A DNA stretch of 64,000 nucleotides from JAWLEP01 sp964553045 (GTDB lineage Bacteria; Fermentibacterota; Fermentibacteria; Fermentibacterales; JCC-6). The notes below the pieces were generated by a model that did not search any database, was not told the DNA's origin, and saw only the letters and a program-made list of their open reading frames with translations. The stretch is taken from assembly GCA_964553045.1 (NCBI GenBank), contig CAZKJG010000001.1, positions 124,001 through 188,000 of the forward strand, given 5' to 3'. The translations under genes were made by a program, and so were the position numbers. This document shows positions 1-8,071 of the stretch, piece by piece (the stretch's first letter is position 1; every line of letters starts with the position of its first letter).

Positions 1-458
1 GCGCTCACGTAGTCCAGCAGGCTGAGCAGGTCGCTTCGGGAGTAGCCGGCCTGCAGTTGTACAACCGGCAGGCTGTCGTCCATGAAGGTCTTGGGCAGGG
101 GATTGCCCCGGGAGTCGACGACCGTCGTCCTCCCGCTGTCCTCCAGTACCGCAGCCGGACGGGCCAGGGATACCTCCACGGTCATGGAGCTGGGCCAGCT
201 GCGGCCGACACGGGCCGAATCCACCAGCGGCAAGGCCTCCAGATCCCTTCGGACGGAGTCCAGGTCGAGCGAACCCAGCGGAGTGCCGAAATAGGGGCGC
301 AGGACCCCCGCCACCCGGCAGGAGTCCGCGGGCCGTATGCCCCTCACCCTGGCCTCCGCCAGATCGAACCGGCTGTCACGCTCGGCCATTCGGTAGCCCA
401 GGGCTCCAAAAGCCGCGGACATCGACAGCGCCAGCAGCAGCCACATTACGCTCCTCAT
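1..458 (-). CDS. ftsQ: Cell division protein FtsQ (3' end outside window)
   Basis: The first 152 residues are visible; the gene runs off the left edge. FtsQ is a bitopic membrane protein of the divisome that links FtsL/FtsB to the septal synthase. The N-terminus has a short hydrophobic segment (about residues 5-20). A POTRA-like region follows (about 32-105), with the typical pattern V-x-G, then an SLDLDSV stretch, then a VxxARVxRxWP-type strand (ARVGRSWP). The ATG overlaps the murC stop codon as ATGA, so translation is probably coupled. The position after murC fits the dcw gene order. ftsA and ftsZ would be expected next but lie outside. The family call rests on the POTRA pattern and context, not on a full-length match. 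Confidence 0.85.
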   Translation of the reverse strand, partial: MRSVMWLLLALSMSAAFGALGYRMAERDSRFDLAEARVRGIRPADSCRVAGVLRPYFGTPLGSLDLDSVRRDLEALPLVDSARVGRSWPSSMTVEVSLARPAAVLEDSGRTTVVDSRGNPLPKTFMDDSLPVVQLQAGYSRSDLLSLLDYVS

Positions 459-1777
459 ACCCCTGCCTCCTCCACCAGCCGCCGGGCCGCCCGGTCAACG
501 GTTCCGGCTCCCATGAAGACCACCGTGGCAGCCTCCAGCCCCGTCAGGCAGCGGCCCAGTTCCGGCATCTCACAGAGGGTCGAGGTGCCGCCGGCCTTCA
601 CGCAGGCGGAATGGACGCGCTCGGAGGTCACCCCTGCGACGGGGGCTTCCCTGGCGGGGTAGATGGGAAGGACAACGGCCCAGTCCGCAGCCGCCAGTGC
701 GGCTCCCATCTCCTTGTGCATCAAGCTGGTACGGCTGTACAGGTGGGGCTGGAAGACTACGCCCAGATCGCCGTCGGACACCCGCCTCAAAGCGGCCAGG
801 GCGGCGCTTATCTCATCCGGGTGGTGGGCGTAGTCCGATACGGCTACCGCCCCCTGCAGGCAGCCTATCCGCTCCAGCCGGCGGCCCACTCCGGGGTAGT
901 CCTCCAGGGATTCCACCACCTGGCGGACATCGGCCCCCATCTCCCTGCACAGCGCCACCGCTGAAGCCACATTCTCCAGGTTGTGCAAACCGGGTTGGGG
1001 CAGCCTTCCCTCCTGGCCGGCCACTTCGTACCTCTCACCCCATCCGTCGGCACCCAGGCTTCGGGCGAAGAGATCGCCCTGGGGGCCGGTGGTCACTACC
1101 CGCCGTCCCAGTCTCTCGGCCCACCGGGCCATGCTCCGCAGGCGCCGGGGCACTACTACCGCCCCCCCCGGCGCGGTGAGCTCCAGGAATATCTCGAATG
1201 CGGCCTCCAGCCGCTCCACCGAGCCGTAGCATTCCAGGTGCTCCGCGGCGAAGCCGGTGACCAGGGCCCATGCGGGCCGAAGCCTCAGGAACGCACGGTC
1301 GTACTCGTCGGCCTCGACCACCACGGGCCCGGCGCCGGAGCGGTAGTTGCCGCCCCAGGCTCCTATCTGACCGCCGACCATCACGGTGGGGTCGAAGCCG
1401 CATCCCGCCATTGCCCACCCCGCCATCGAGGCGGTGGTGGTCTTGCCGTGGGCGCCGGCCACCGCGGCCAGCGCGGACCCCTCGGTGAGCTCGGCCAGGG
1501 CCTCGCTCCTGCGAAGGGTCGGAATGCCCATTCCGGCCGCGGCCATCAGCTCGGGACAGTCGGGGGGCACCGCGGCGCTATGGATCAGCCGGTCCACACC
1601 AGCCAGATGGTCCGGGCTGTGGCCTATGGCCACCGGTATGCCCTCCTCGCGCAGCATCCAGACCACCGGCCCGGGACTCAGGTCGCACCCGGTGACCCGC
1701 CAGCCGGAGTCGGCATACCATCGGGCCAGGCCGCTCATTCCGGCTCCTCCGGCCCCCATGACGTGGACGGTCCTCAT
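455..1777 (-). CDS. murC: UDP-N-acetylmuramate--L-alanine ligase MurC
   Basis: Cytoplasmic ATP-dependent ligase that adds L-Ala to UDP-MurNAc, the first amino-acid step of peptidoglycan precursor synthesis. The 440-residue protein is a usual MurC length. It starts with a Rossmann glycine motif (VMGAGGAGMSGLA) and has the Mur-ligase ATP loop GAHGKTTT at about residues 108-115. An EADEYD motif and an SDYAHHP motif, both typical of MurC, follow. The ATG at 1777 was chosen because the conserved N-terminus begins there and it overlaps the murG stop as ATGA; longer upstream reading is a shadow of murG. It sits between murG and ftsQ; no murB follows it. Confidence 0.96.
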   Translation of the reverse strand: MRTVHVMGAGGAGMSGLARWYADSGWRVTGCDLSPGPVVWMLREEGIPVAIGHSPDHLAGVDRLIHSAAVPPDCPELMAAAGMGIPTLRRSEALAELTEGSALAAVAGAHGKTTTASMAGWAMAGCGFDPTVMVGGQIGAWGGNYRSGAGPVVVEADEYDRAFLRLRPAWALVTGFAAEHLECYGSVERLEAAFEIFLELTAPGGAVVVPRRLRSMARWAERLGRRVVTTGPQGDLFARSLGADGWGERYEVAGQEGRLPQPGLHNLENVASAVALCREMGADVRQVVESLEDYPGVGRRLERIGCLQGAVAVSDYAHHPDEISAALAALRRVSDGDLGVVFQPHLYSRTSLMHKEMGAALAAADWAVVLPIYPAREAPVAGVTSERVHSACVKAGGTSTLCEMPELGRCLTGLEAATVVFMGAGTVDRAARRLVEEAGV

Positions 1778-2850
1778 CGGCCGGCCCCCTTCCCGGCCAC
1801 CTCTAGCAGTCGTCGGGCTATATGGTAGGCGGGATTCTCGGGCATCAGGCCGACAAGCGCCCGGCTCATGCCGCCGCGCTCCTCCTGGTCCGCAAGCAGC
1901 TCCTCCACCCGGGGCCAGAGCGAGCCGGCCGCGCTGTCCTGATCCATCAGGACCGCTCCACCGGCGGTCTCCAACTGCCGGGCGTTGCTCCTCTGGTGGT
2001 CGCCGGCGGCGTACGGGTAGGGCAGAAGCACCGAAGGCAGACGGAACCAGCAGAGCTCGGCGATGGTCATGGCTCCCGCCCGGGCAACCGCCAGGTCCGC
2101 GGCCGAGTACAGGGCGGACGGATCGTCGGCGAAGGCCACCACCTCGATGTCCCACAGGCCCCGGGCCTCTCCGCGCACTCGAAGCAGATCCCTCTCCCCG
2201 CACTGGAGTATCACGAAAACCTCATCGGGCGCCTGCAGAGCCAGATCGTTGAGGGCGGCCGCCCCCTGGCTACCGCCCAGGAAGAGGACCACCGGGCGGT
2301 CCATGGGTATGCCCAGCGACTCCCTGGCCTCCAGGGGATTCATCCTGGAGAGCGAGGGGCGCACAGGGTTGCCCGCAGTCTCCACGGTCCCCGAAAGATC
2401 GGAATCGCCAACGCCGAAACCGGTCAGCGTCAGGTCGGCGAACCGGGAGGCCAGCCTGTTCGACCTTCCCGGAACCGTGTTGGACTCGTGCAGTACTGCG
2501 GGTACACCCAGGGTCCTGGCGGCCACCACGGAGTAGAAGGAGGAGTATCCGCCGGTGCCCAGGATGACCTCCGCGCCCTCCGAGCGCAGTATTTCGCGGA
2601 CCAGCCGCAGCGCGGAGAGGGCCCGGAACGGCAGCAGCAGCGCACCGACGCCTCCGCCCCTGTCGACTCGGGGGGAGTCTATGTAGTAGACGCGCTCGCC
2701 CAGCGGAGCGTACATCCGCCTGTCGACCGGCCGGCAGGTGGCTATGAAGCGGGCGTCCACGCCGGCCAGCTCATCCATGGCCGCGGCCACGGCCAATGCC
2801 GGGCTTATGTGCCCTCCGGTGCCTCCCGCGGCGAAGAACGCCCTGGTCAC
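1774..2850 (-). CDS. murG: UDP-GlcNAc:lipid I N-acetylglucosaminyltransferase MurG
   Basis: GT28-family enzyme that transfers GlcNAc to lipid I, giving lipid II on the inner face of the cytoplasmic membrane. The 358-residue protein begins with the glycine loop AAGGTGGHISPA, has GTGGYSS and HESNTVPG motifs in the N-terminal lobe and a GGSQGA motif near residue 180. The donor-binding C-terminal lobe contains RAGAMTIAEL and a PYPYAAGDHQ motif, all typical of MurG. The start is a GTG at 2850, which forms a GTGA overlap with the ftsW stop; longer reading upstream lies within ftsW and is not conserved. Confidence 0.96.
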   Translation of the reverse strand: MTRAFFAAGGTGGHISPALAVAAAMDELAGVDARFIATCRPVDRRMYAPLGERVYYIDSPRVDRGGGVGALLLPFRALSALRLVREILRSEGAEVILGTGGYSSFYSVVAARTLGVPAVLHESNTVPGRSNRLASRFADLTLTGFGVGDSDLSGTVETAGNPVRPSLSRMNPLEARESLGIPMDRPVVLFLGGSQGAAALNDLALQAPDEVFVILQCGERDLLRVRGEARGLWDIEVVAFADDPSALYSAADLAVARAGAMTIAELCWFRLPSVLLPYPYAAGDHQRSNARQLETAGGAVLMDQDSAAGSLWPRVEELLADQEERGGMSRALVGLMPENPAYHIARRLLEVAGKGAGR

Positions 2851-3956
2851 GATCCCACCTCCCGCGCGATGCGGGCCAGGAAGCCGATCGAGGCGAGTGT
2901 CACTATCACGTTGGTGCCCCCCCAGGAGATCATGGGCAGGGGCGTCCCCGTGGGCGGCAGCAGCCTGGTGACCACGCCGGAATGTATCAGTGCTCCTATG
3001 GCTATCGAGGCCGTGAGCCCGCCTGCGGCTATCTGGCCGAAGGCGCTGTCCGCAGCCTGGGCTATGCGCCAGCCCGACAGGCAGAGCAGGAGAATCAGGC
3101 CCATGATCAGCGAGGTCCCCATGAAGCCCAGCTCTTCGCCGACCACGGCCAGAACGAAGTCCGAGAAGGGCTCGGGAAGATAGCCCATCTGCTGCCGTCC
3201 CCGGCCCAGTCCCCTGCCTCGCAGGCCGCCGCTGCCCAGTGCGATGATGGACTGATTCGCCTGCCAGTTGCTTCCCCCCGTATTTGCCTCGGGGTTGCGA
3301 AAGCCCGTCAGCCGGGCCCGGCGGTAGTCGGAGGAGAGAACGGCGGCGGCGCCCAGGGCCAGCAGAAGGGCCAGCAGAAGGGCCATGTGTCCCAGTCTGG
3401 CCTCCGCCAGGTATACGACCACCATCATGGTTACGATCAGGTAGGCGGCGCCGGCGAAGTCCGGCTGAAGCAGCATCAGGCCGGCGGGCACGAGACCCAG
3501 GGAACAGAGGACCATGAATCCGCGGCCCTTTCTGGGCCGAAGGCGGCTGCCGGTGGCCAGGGAGGCCACTAAGAGGATCATTGTGAAGCGCACGAGCTCG
3601 GCGGGCATGACGCTCACCGGACCCAGGAAGATCCATCGGCTGGAGCCCTTTACCGCCGGGGCCAGGGGGAATCCGGGGATAACGGTCATCACCAGCGTCA
3701 CCAGGCTGATACCGTAGAGGGCAGGCGCGGCCATGATCCAGGCCCGCCTGGGCATTGCGTAGGCGGCGACGGCGCAGAGCGCCCCGGCCGTAAGGCGAAC
3801 CAGGTGCCTCACCAGGTAATGGTAGCTGCCGCCGTCTGCGTAGTCCTGCATGGAGGCGAAGGAGCTGGCGGTATACACAGCCAGTATGCCCAGGATGACA
3901 AGGGCGGCCGCGGTGGTGATCAGTGTACCGGTGGGAGCGCTTCGCACGGCTGTCAT
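2847..3956 (-). CDS. ftsW: Septal peptidoglycan polymerase FtsW (SEDS family)
   Basis: Polytopic membrane protein of 369 residues with about ten hydrophobic segments. SEDS proteins polymerise lipid II; FtsW partners the transpeptidase FtsI, encoded in the same operon. Conserved family motifs are visible: KGSSRW near residue 125, LLQPDFAGA around 185, the periplasmic loop with QANQSIIALGSGGL, the PEPFSDFVLAVVGEELG stretch, and the C-terminal PPTGTPLPMISWGG segment. Position between murD and murG is the canonical ftsW slot, which favours FtsW over RodA. Start ATG overlaps the murD stop. Confidence 0.95.
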   Translation of the reverse strand: MTAVRSAPTGTLITTAAALVILGILAVYTASSFASMQDYADGGSYHYLVRHLVRLTAGALCAVAAYAMPRRAWIMAAPALYGISLVTLVMTVIPGFPLAPAVKGSSRWIFLGPVSVMPAELVRFTMILLVASLATGSRLRPRKGRGFMVLCSLGLVPAGLMLLQPDFAGAAYLIVTMMVVVYLAEARLGHMALLLALLLALGAAAVLSSDYRRARLTGFRNPEANTGGSNWQANQSIIALGSGGLRGRGLGRGRQQMGYLPEPFSDFVLAVVGEELGFMGTSLIMGLILLLCLSGWRIAQAADSAFGQIAAGGLTASIAIGALIHSGVVTRLLPPTGTPLPMISWGGTNVIVTLASIGFLARIAREVGS

Positions 3957-5293
3957 GAGAGTCCCTCCACCAGGCGGCGGAAGTGCTCTCCGCGTTCCTC
4001 GAAGTTCCGGTACTGGTCGAAGCTGGCGCAGCCGGGGGAGAGCAAGACGGTGTCCCCGCTGCTGGCCAGCTCCCTTGCCCTGGCAAGGGCGGCCCGCAGG
4101 TCCGGCAGGCGGACGACCTCGAGGCCGTCGCTCCAGGCCCTCGACAGCATGGCGGAGGCCTCGCCGATGGCCAGCACCGCCCGGGCTCGCGAGCGAACCG
4201 CCTCGCGGAGCTCGGCGTAGTCGCCCTCCTTGGGCCGGCCACCGGCTATAAGGACGAGCGGGCCGGTCTCGGCCTCCAGGGCCACCCTCAGGGAGTCTAT
4301 GTTGGTTGACTTGGAGTCGTTGACGTATCGGACTCCGTCCAGCGTCCTGATCTCCTCCAGCCTGTGCGGGACCCCCGCGAACGTCCGCAGTCCTTCACGC
4401 ATCTGTCCGGCTTGCAGGCCCAGCGCCCTGGCCATGGACGCGGCCGCCAGCGCGTTGGCCGTGTTGTGACCGCCGGGCAGGGCCAGCTCCTCCACCGCCA
4501 GCAGGTCGGTCACCGTGCCGTCCCAGCTGAGCTTGACCCGCCCCTGCCGCGCGAAGGCGCCGGTCTCCACCGTCCCTCGGAGGCTGAAGTACATCTCCAG
4601 GCCTTCCGTCAGCCCCATGAGACTCACCAGCCGGGGATCGTCTGCGTTGAGCACCAGGAAGTCCTCCGGACTCTGGTTCATGAAGATCCGGGCCTTTGCC
4701 GCGCGGTAGCCCTGCATGTCGCCGTGGCGGCTCAGGTGATCGGGGGTGATGTTCAGAACCGCCGCCACCCGGGGCCGGAAGGTCCGTATGGTCTCCAGCT
4801 GGTAGCTGCTGACCTCCAGCACGTACACGTGGGCATCCGGCCTCTCCAGGACGGCCCGGGAGAGGGGATAGCCCATGTTGCCGGTAACGCAGGCGTCCCA
4901 GCCCGCCCGGCGCAGTATGTGGCCCAGCCACTCCACAGTTGTGGTCTTTCCGTTGGAGCCGGTTACGGCCGCTATCGGCGCCGACGCGAACAGGCTGGCC
5001 AGCTCGATCTCCCCGGTGACGGGGATGCCCAGATCCTTCGCGCTGGACGGAAGCTGCGCCGAAGGCGGTACTCCAGGACTCAGCACCAGCCCGTCCAGTT
5101 CCTCCGGGTCCAGGGAGCCAATGTCGCCCAGGACATGACGCGCGCACTGCTCGCAGGGCGAGCAGTCGGGGGAGTCGTCGATCCCCACCACGGTGAAACC
5201 GCGCTGCCGCAGAAGGGCGGCCGCCGCCCTGCCGCTGGTGCCCAGGCCCAGAACCCCGACGGTCTTTTCGGCTCCATCCAGCCAGTAGCTCAT
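3953..5293 (-). CDS. murD: UDP-N-acetylmuramoyl-L-alanine--D-glutamate ligase MurD
   Basis: Adds D-Glu to UDP-MurNAc-L-Ala in the cytoplasm. The 446-residue protein has an N-terminal Rossmann-like domain (GVLGLGTSGRAAA), an LSPGVPPS motif, the ATP loop GSNGKTTT at about 112-119, and the C-terminal signatures NDSKSTN and IAGGRPKEGDY that are typical of MurD. Its ATG overlaps the murF stop directly, so no mraY lies between murF and murD, unlike most dcw clusters. Confidence 0.96.
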   Translation of the reverse strand: MSYWLDGAEKTVGVLGLGTSGRAAAALLRQRGFTVVGIDDSPDCSPCEQCARHVLGDIGSLDPEELDGLVLSPGVPPSAQLPSSAKDLGIPVTGEIELASLFASAPIAAVTGSNGKTTTVEWLGHILRRAGWDACVTGNMGYPLSRAVLERPDAHVYVLEVSSYQLETIRTFRPRVAAVLNITPDHLSRHGDMQGYRAAKARIFMNQSPEDFLVLNADDPRLVSLMGLTEGLEMYFSLRGTVETGAFARQGRVKLSWDGTVTDLLAVEELALPGGHNTANALAAASMARALGLQAGQMREGLRTFAGVPHRLEEIRTLDGVRYVNDSKSTNIDSLRVALEAETGPLVLIAGGRPKEGDYAELREAVRSRARAVLAIGEASAMLSRAWSDGLEVVRLPDLRAALARARELASSGDTVLLSPGCASFDQYRNFEERGEHFRRLVEGLS

Positions 5294-6633
5294 CGGCCCT
5301 CCCCCTCCGCGCGGGCGGAGAGCATGTCCCGCAGCAGCGCGACCGCCCTCTCGAGGCGCAGGCCGCGGCTGCCCTTTACCAGCACAATTCCACCGGGCTC
5401 CAACGCTTCCGCCGCCAGCTCGGCCGCGCGTTTCCAGTCCTGAGCCGCCAGGGTCTCGGTGTTCTCCGCCCCATGGGCGAGAGAGGTGAAGACGTCTCCC
5501 AGCAGAACTATCCTCTTCAGGCCCAGCCCGTCGGCGAAGGCCAGCACCTCCCGGTGCAGCTCCCCGGCCCTCCTCCCGAGCTCGAACATGTCCCCCAGCA
5601 GGGCCACTCCCTTTCCGTCGGCCAGCCGGGCCAGGGTACCCAGGCAGGCCCGGGCCGAGTCCGGGTTGGAGTTGTAGCTCTCGTCCATCACTCGAAACCG
5701 CCCGAAGGAGAGCGTCACGGATCTTCCGGGCATTCCCGTGTATCGCCTCATGGCGCCGAGCGCCGTCTTCGGAGGTATGCCCATCAGCTCCGCCGCGGTC
5801 GCGGCCACCAGTGCGTTCTGCAGGTTGTGCCTTCCCGGAATGGCCAGCTCCATCGGGAGACCGCCGGGCTGCATCAGGGCGCCCTCCCCGCCCTGCTCAA
5901 CCCAGCGGTCCCCCCCCGGCCCTGTCATGACGGTCTCCAGTCCGGCTTCGGCCGCAGCCCTCTCCAGAATCTCCTCTTCGGAGGGGATCACGCAGAATCC
6001 CCCGGACTTTGTGCCCTCCAGGAGCTCGGCCTTGGCCCTGGCCACGCCCTCCCGGGAGCCCAGGTACTCAACGTGCGCCAGGCCTATGTTGGTGATGACC
6101 GCGTCGGTGGGGCGGGCCACCCCGCACAGCTGGCGCAGCTCGCCGCTGTGGTTCATTCCCAGCTCCAGGACCACCACCTCGGGTTCGGCGGGGAGGTTCA
6201 GCAGCGTAAGGGGAAGCCCGAGCTGGTTGTTTCGGTTGCCCTCGGTGGCCGCGACCCGGAACCTGGTGGCCAGCGCCATCTCCAGCAGCCTCCTGGTGGT
6301 GGTCTTTCCGGAGGAGCCGGAGAGGCCGATCACCGGGGCGGAAATGGCCTTCCGCGCCCACGCTCCGGCCCGCAGCAGAGCTTCCTCCACGTCGTCGACG
6401 AGGATCCTCGGGCCCCTGCCGGGGTCCCTGCTCACCACCACGGCCCCGCCGGCCTTCAGAACGTCACCGGCGAAGAGGTGGCCGTCGGTCCTCTCGCCGG
6501 CCAGCGCGAAGAACAGCGAGCCCGGGCCGGCCAGCCTGGAGTCTATGACCGCGGTATCCGCGCAGAGATCCTCGGGGCCCAGGTAGCTTCCGCCCACGTA
6601 CTCCGCCAGGGCTGCAAGGGGTATATCAGCCAC
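5290..6633 (-). CDS. murF: UDP-N-acetylmuramoyl-tripeptide--D-alanyl-D-alanine ligase MurF
   Basis: Joins D-Ala-D-Ala to the UDP-MurNAc tripeptide, completing the cytoplasmic pentapeptide precursor. The 447-residue protein has an IDSR motif near residue 30, the ATP loop GSSGKTTT near 109, an EGNRNNQLGLP motif, ELGMNHSGEL, and the C-terminal DESYNSNPDS and LLGDMFELG motifs that define MurF. Translation starts at a GTG (6633), eight bases inside the end of murE. The next gene, murD, overlaps its stop codon. Confidence 0.96.
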   Translation of the reverse strand: MADIPLAALAEYVGGSYLGPEDLCADTAVIDSRLAGPGSLFFALAGERTDGHLFAGDVLKAGGAVVVSRDPGRGPRILVDDVEEALLRAGAWARKAISAPVIGLSGSSGKTTTRRLLEMALATRFRVAATEGNRNNQLGLPLTLLNLPAEPEVVVLELGMNHSGELRQLCGVARPTDAVITNIGLAHVEYLGSREGVARAKAELLEGTKSGGFCVIPSEEEILERAAAEAGLETVMTGPGGDRWVEQGGEGALMQPGGLPMELAIPGRHNLQNALVAATAAELMGIPPKTALGAMRRYTGMPGRSVTLSFGRFRVMDESYNSNPDSARACLGTLARLADGKGVALLGDMFELGRRAGELHREVLAFADGLGLKRIVLLGDVFTSLAHGAENTETLAAQDWKRAAELAAEALEPGGIVLVKGSRGLRLERAVALLRDMLSARAEGEGR

Positions 6634-8071
6634 GGCGCCTCCCGGCTATGGCCCGTCGGGCCTCCTCGCGGTCGTCGAAGTGGACCTTCTCCGTACCCAG
6701 GATCTGGTAGTCCTCGTGGCCCTTGCCCGCGATGACCACCACGTCGCCACTGCGGGCGAGCTCCACGGCCAGACGTATGGCCGACCTGCGGTCGGGCTCC
6801 ACGTGCAGCCGGCTCTCCCTCTCCACGCCCTGCAGTATGTCCCGTATTATCCCGCCGGGGTCCTCGGTGCGCGGATTGTCACTGGTAATCACCATCACGT
6901 CCGCGAGCCTGTCGGCGATGGCCCCCATCCTGGGCCTCTTGCCCCGGTCCCTGTCGCCCCCGGCGCCGAAAACGGCGATCACCCGACCGCTGCTCATCTC
7001 CCCAGCCTGCTCGAGAACCTTCTCCAGGGCATCGGGGGTGTGGGCGTAGTCCACGGCCACCAGGAAGTCCTGCTCCCCGTCCACCGCCTCCAGCCTGCCG
7101 GGAACTCCACGGAATCCCCGAAGGCCGGAGGCGGCCTTCTCCAGTTCCAGGCCCAGACTGTGCGCCGCCGCCAGGGCGCCGGCGCTGTTGTAGACGTTTA
7201 CGCTCCCGCTCACCGGCACCTCCACGTACACGGTGCGGCCGCGATGGCGGAGTGAGTAGGAGATACGTCCCAGGCCGACCTCCACATCCCCTACCCGGTA
7301 GTCATCGCCCTCGGAGGCGCCGAAGGTGCGCGCCCCCTCCACATCCGGGGCGTTGGGCGCGTACGTCCCCACCAGGGCGCTTCCTTCGGGCTTCAGCAGG
7401 TCGAATATCCTCAGCTTGGCCCGCAGGTACTCCCGCATGTCGGCGTGGAAGTCCAGGTGGTCCTGGGAGATGTTGGTGAAGACGGCCGCGTCCAGCCGTA
7501 CCATATCCACCCTTGAGAGGGCCAGGGCGTGGCTGGACACCTCCATAACGCACGCTCCGCATCCGGAATCGACCATCTCCCGCATGAGACGGGCAAGGTG
7601 GTGAGACTCCGGAGTGGTCACCGGCGCCGCGAGGAGCCGGTCGCCCACTCTGTAACCGATGGTGCCCAGCACGCCGGTCCGAATTCCGGCCTCCTCCAGT
7701 ATGGCCGTCAGCATCATCGCCGTGGAGGTCTTGCCGTTGGTGCCCGTTATGCCCACCACCCGCATCTCGTCCCAGGGACGGCGGTACAGGCTGGCGGCGG
7801 CCCGGGCCAGGAGACGCCTGTTGTCGCCGGCAGGGTTCAGCAGAACACGGGGCCCGTCACTGCCCTCCCTCTCGGCAACGCAGGCGCAGGCTCCGGCCGC
7901 CAGGGCTTTCTCCATGTAGAGGTGCCCGTCGGTGCGGAAACCTCTGACGGCGACGAACAGCGAGCCCTTCTCCACATCGCGGGAATCGTTGGTGACATGG
8001 GTGACCTCCTCGCCCGCCAGCTCTTCGGGTACGTCCGCCGCGGTATCCTTCAGAACCAGCTCCAGCCTCAC
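6626..8071 (-). CDS. murE: UDP-MurNAc-L-Ala-D-Glu--meso-diaminopimelate ligase MurE
   Basis: Adds the third stem-peptide residue. The 481-residue protein has the NDSRDV segment of domain 1, the ATP loop GTNGKTST at about 110-117, TTPES and EVSSHAL motifs, and the motif DNPRTEDP near residue 398. A DNPR sequence is the known signature for meso-diaminopimelate selection, so the cell wall is inferred to be DAP type. The GTG start at 8071 overlaps the ftsI stop (GTGA) and gives a normal length; reading further upstream is a shadow of ftsI. Confidence 0.96.
   Translation of the reverse strand: MRLELVLKDTAADVPEELAGEEVTHVTNDSRDVEKGSLFVAVRGFRTDGHLYMEKALAAGACACVAEREGSDGPRVLLNPAGDNRRLLARAAASLYRRPWDEMRVVGITGTNGKTSTAMMLTAILEEAGIRTGVLGTIGYRVGDRLLAAPVTTPESHHLARLMREMVDSGCGACVMEVSSHALALSRVDMVRLDAAVFTNISQDHLDFHADMREYLRAKLRIFDLLKPEGSALVGTYAPNAPDVEGARTFGASEGDDYRVGDVEVGLGRISYSLRHRGRTVYVEVPVSGSVNVYNSAGALAAAHSLGLELEKAASGLRGFRGVPGRLEAVDGEQDFLVAVDYAHTPDALEKVLEQAGEMSSGRVIAVFGAGGDRDRGKRPRMGAIADRLADVMVITSDNPRTEDPGGIIRDILQGVERESRLHVEPDRRSAIRLAVELARSGDVVVIAGKGHEDYQILGTEKVHFDDREEARRAIAGRRRG

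Noticed and set aside
983..1828. Long plus-strand frames antisense to murC, and similar long frames opposite purL, subtilase, rnf and selB
   Set aside because: They mirror the codon pattern of strong minus-strand genes in GC-rich DNA, have no recognisable domain and no ribosome-binding sites.
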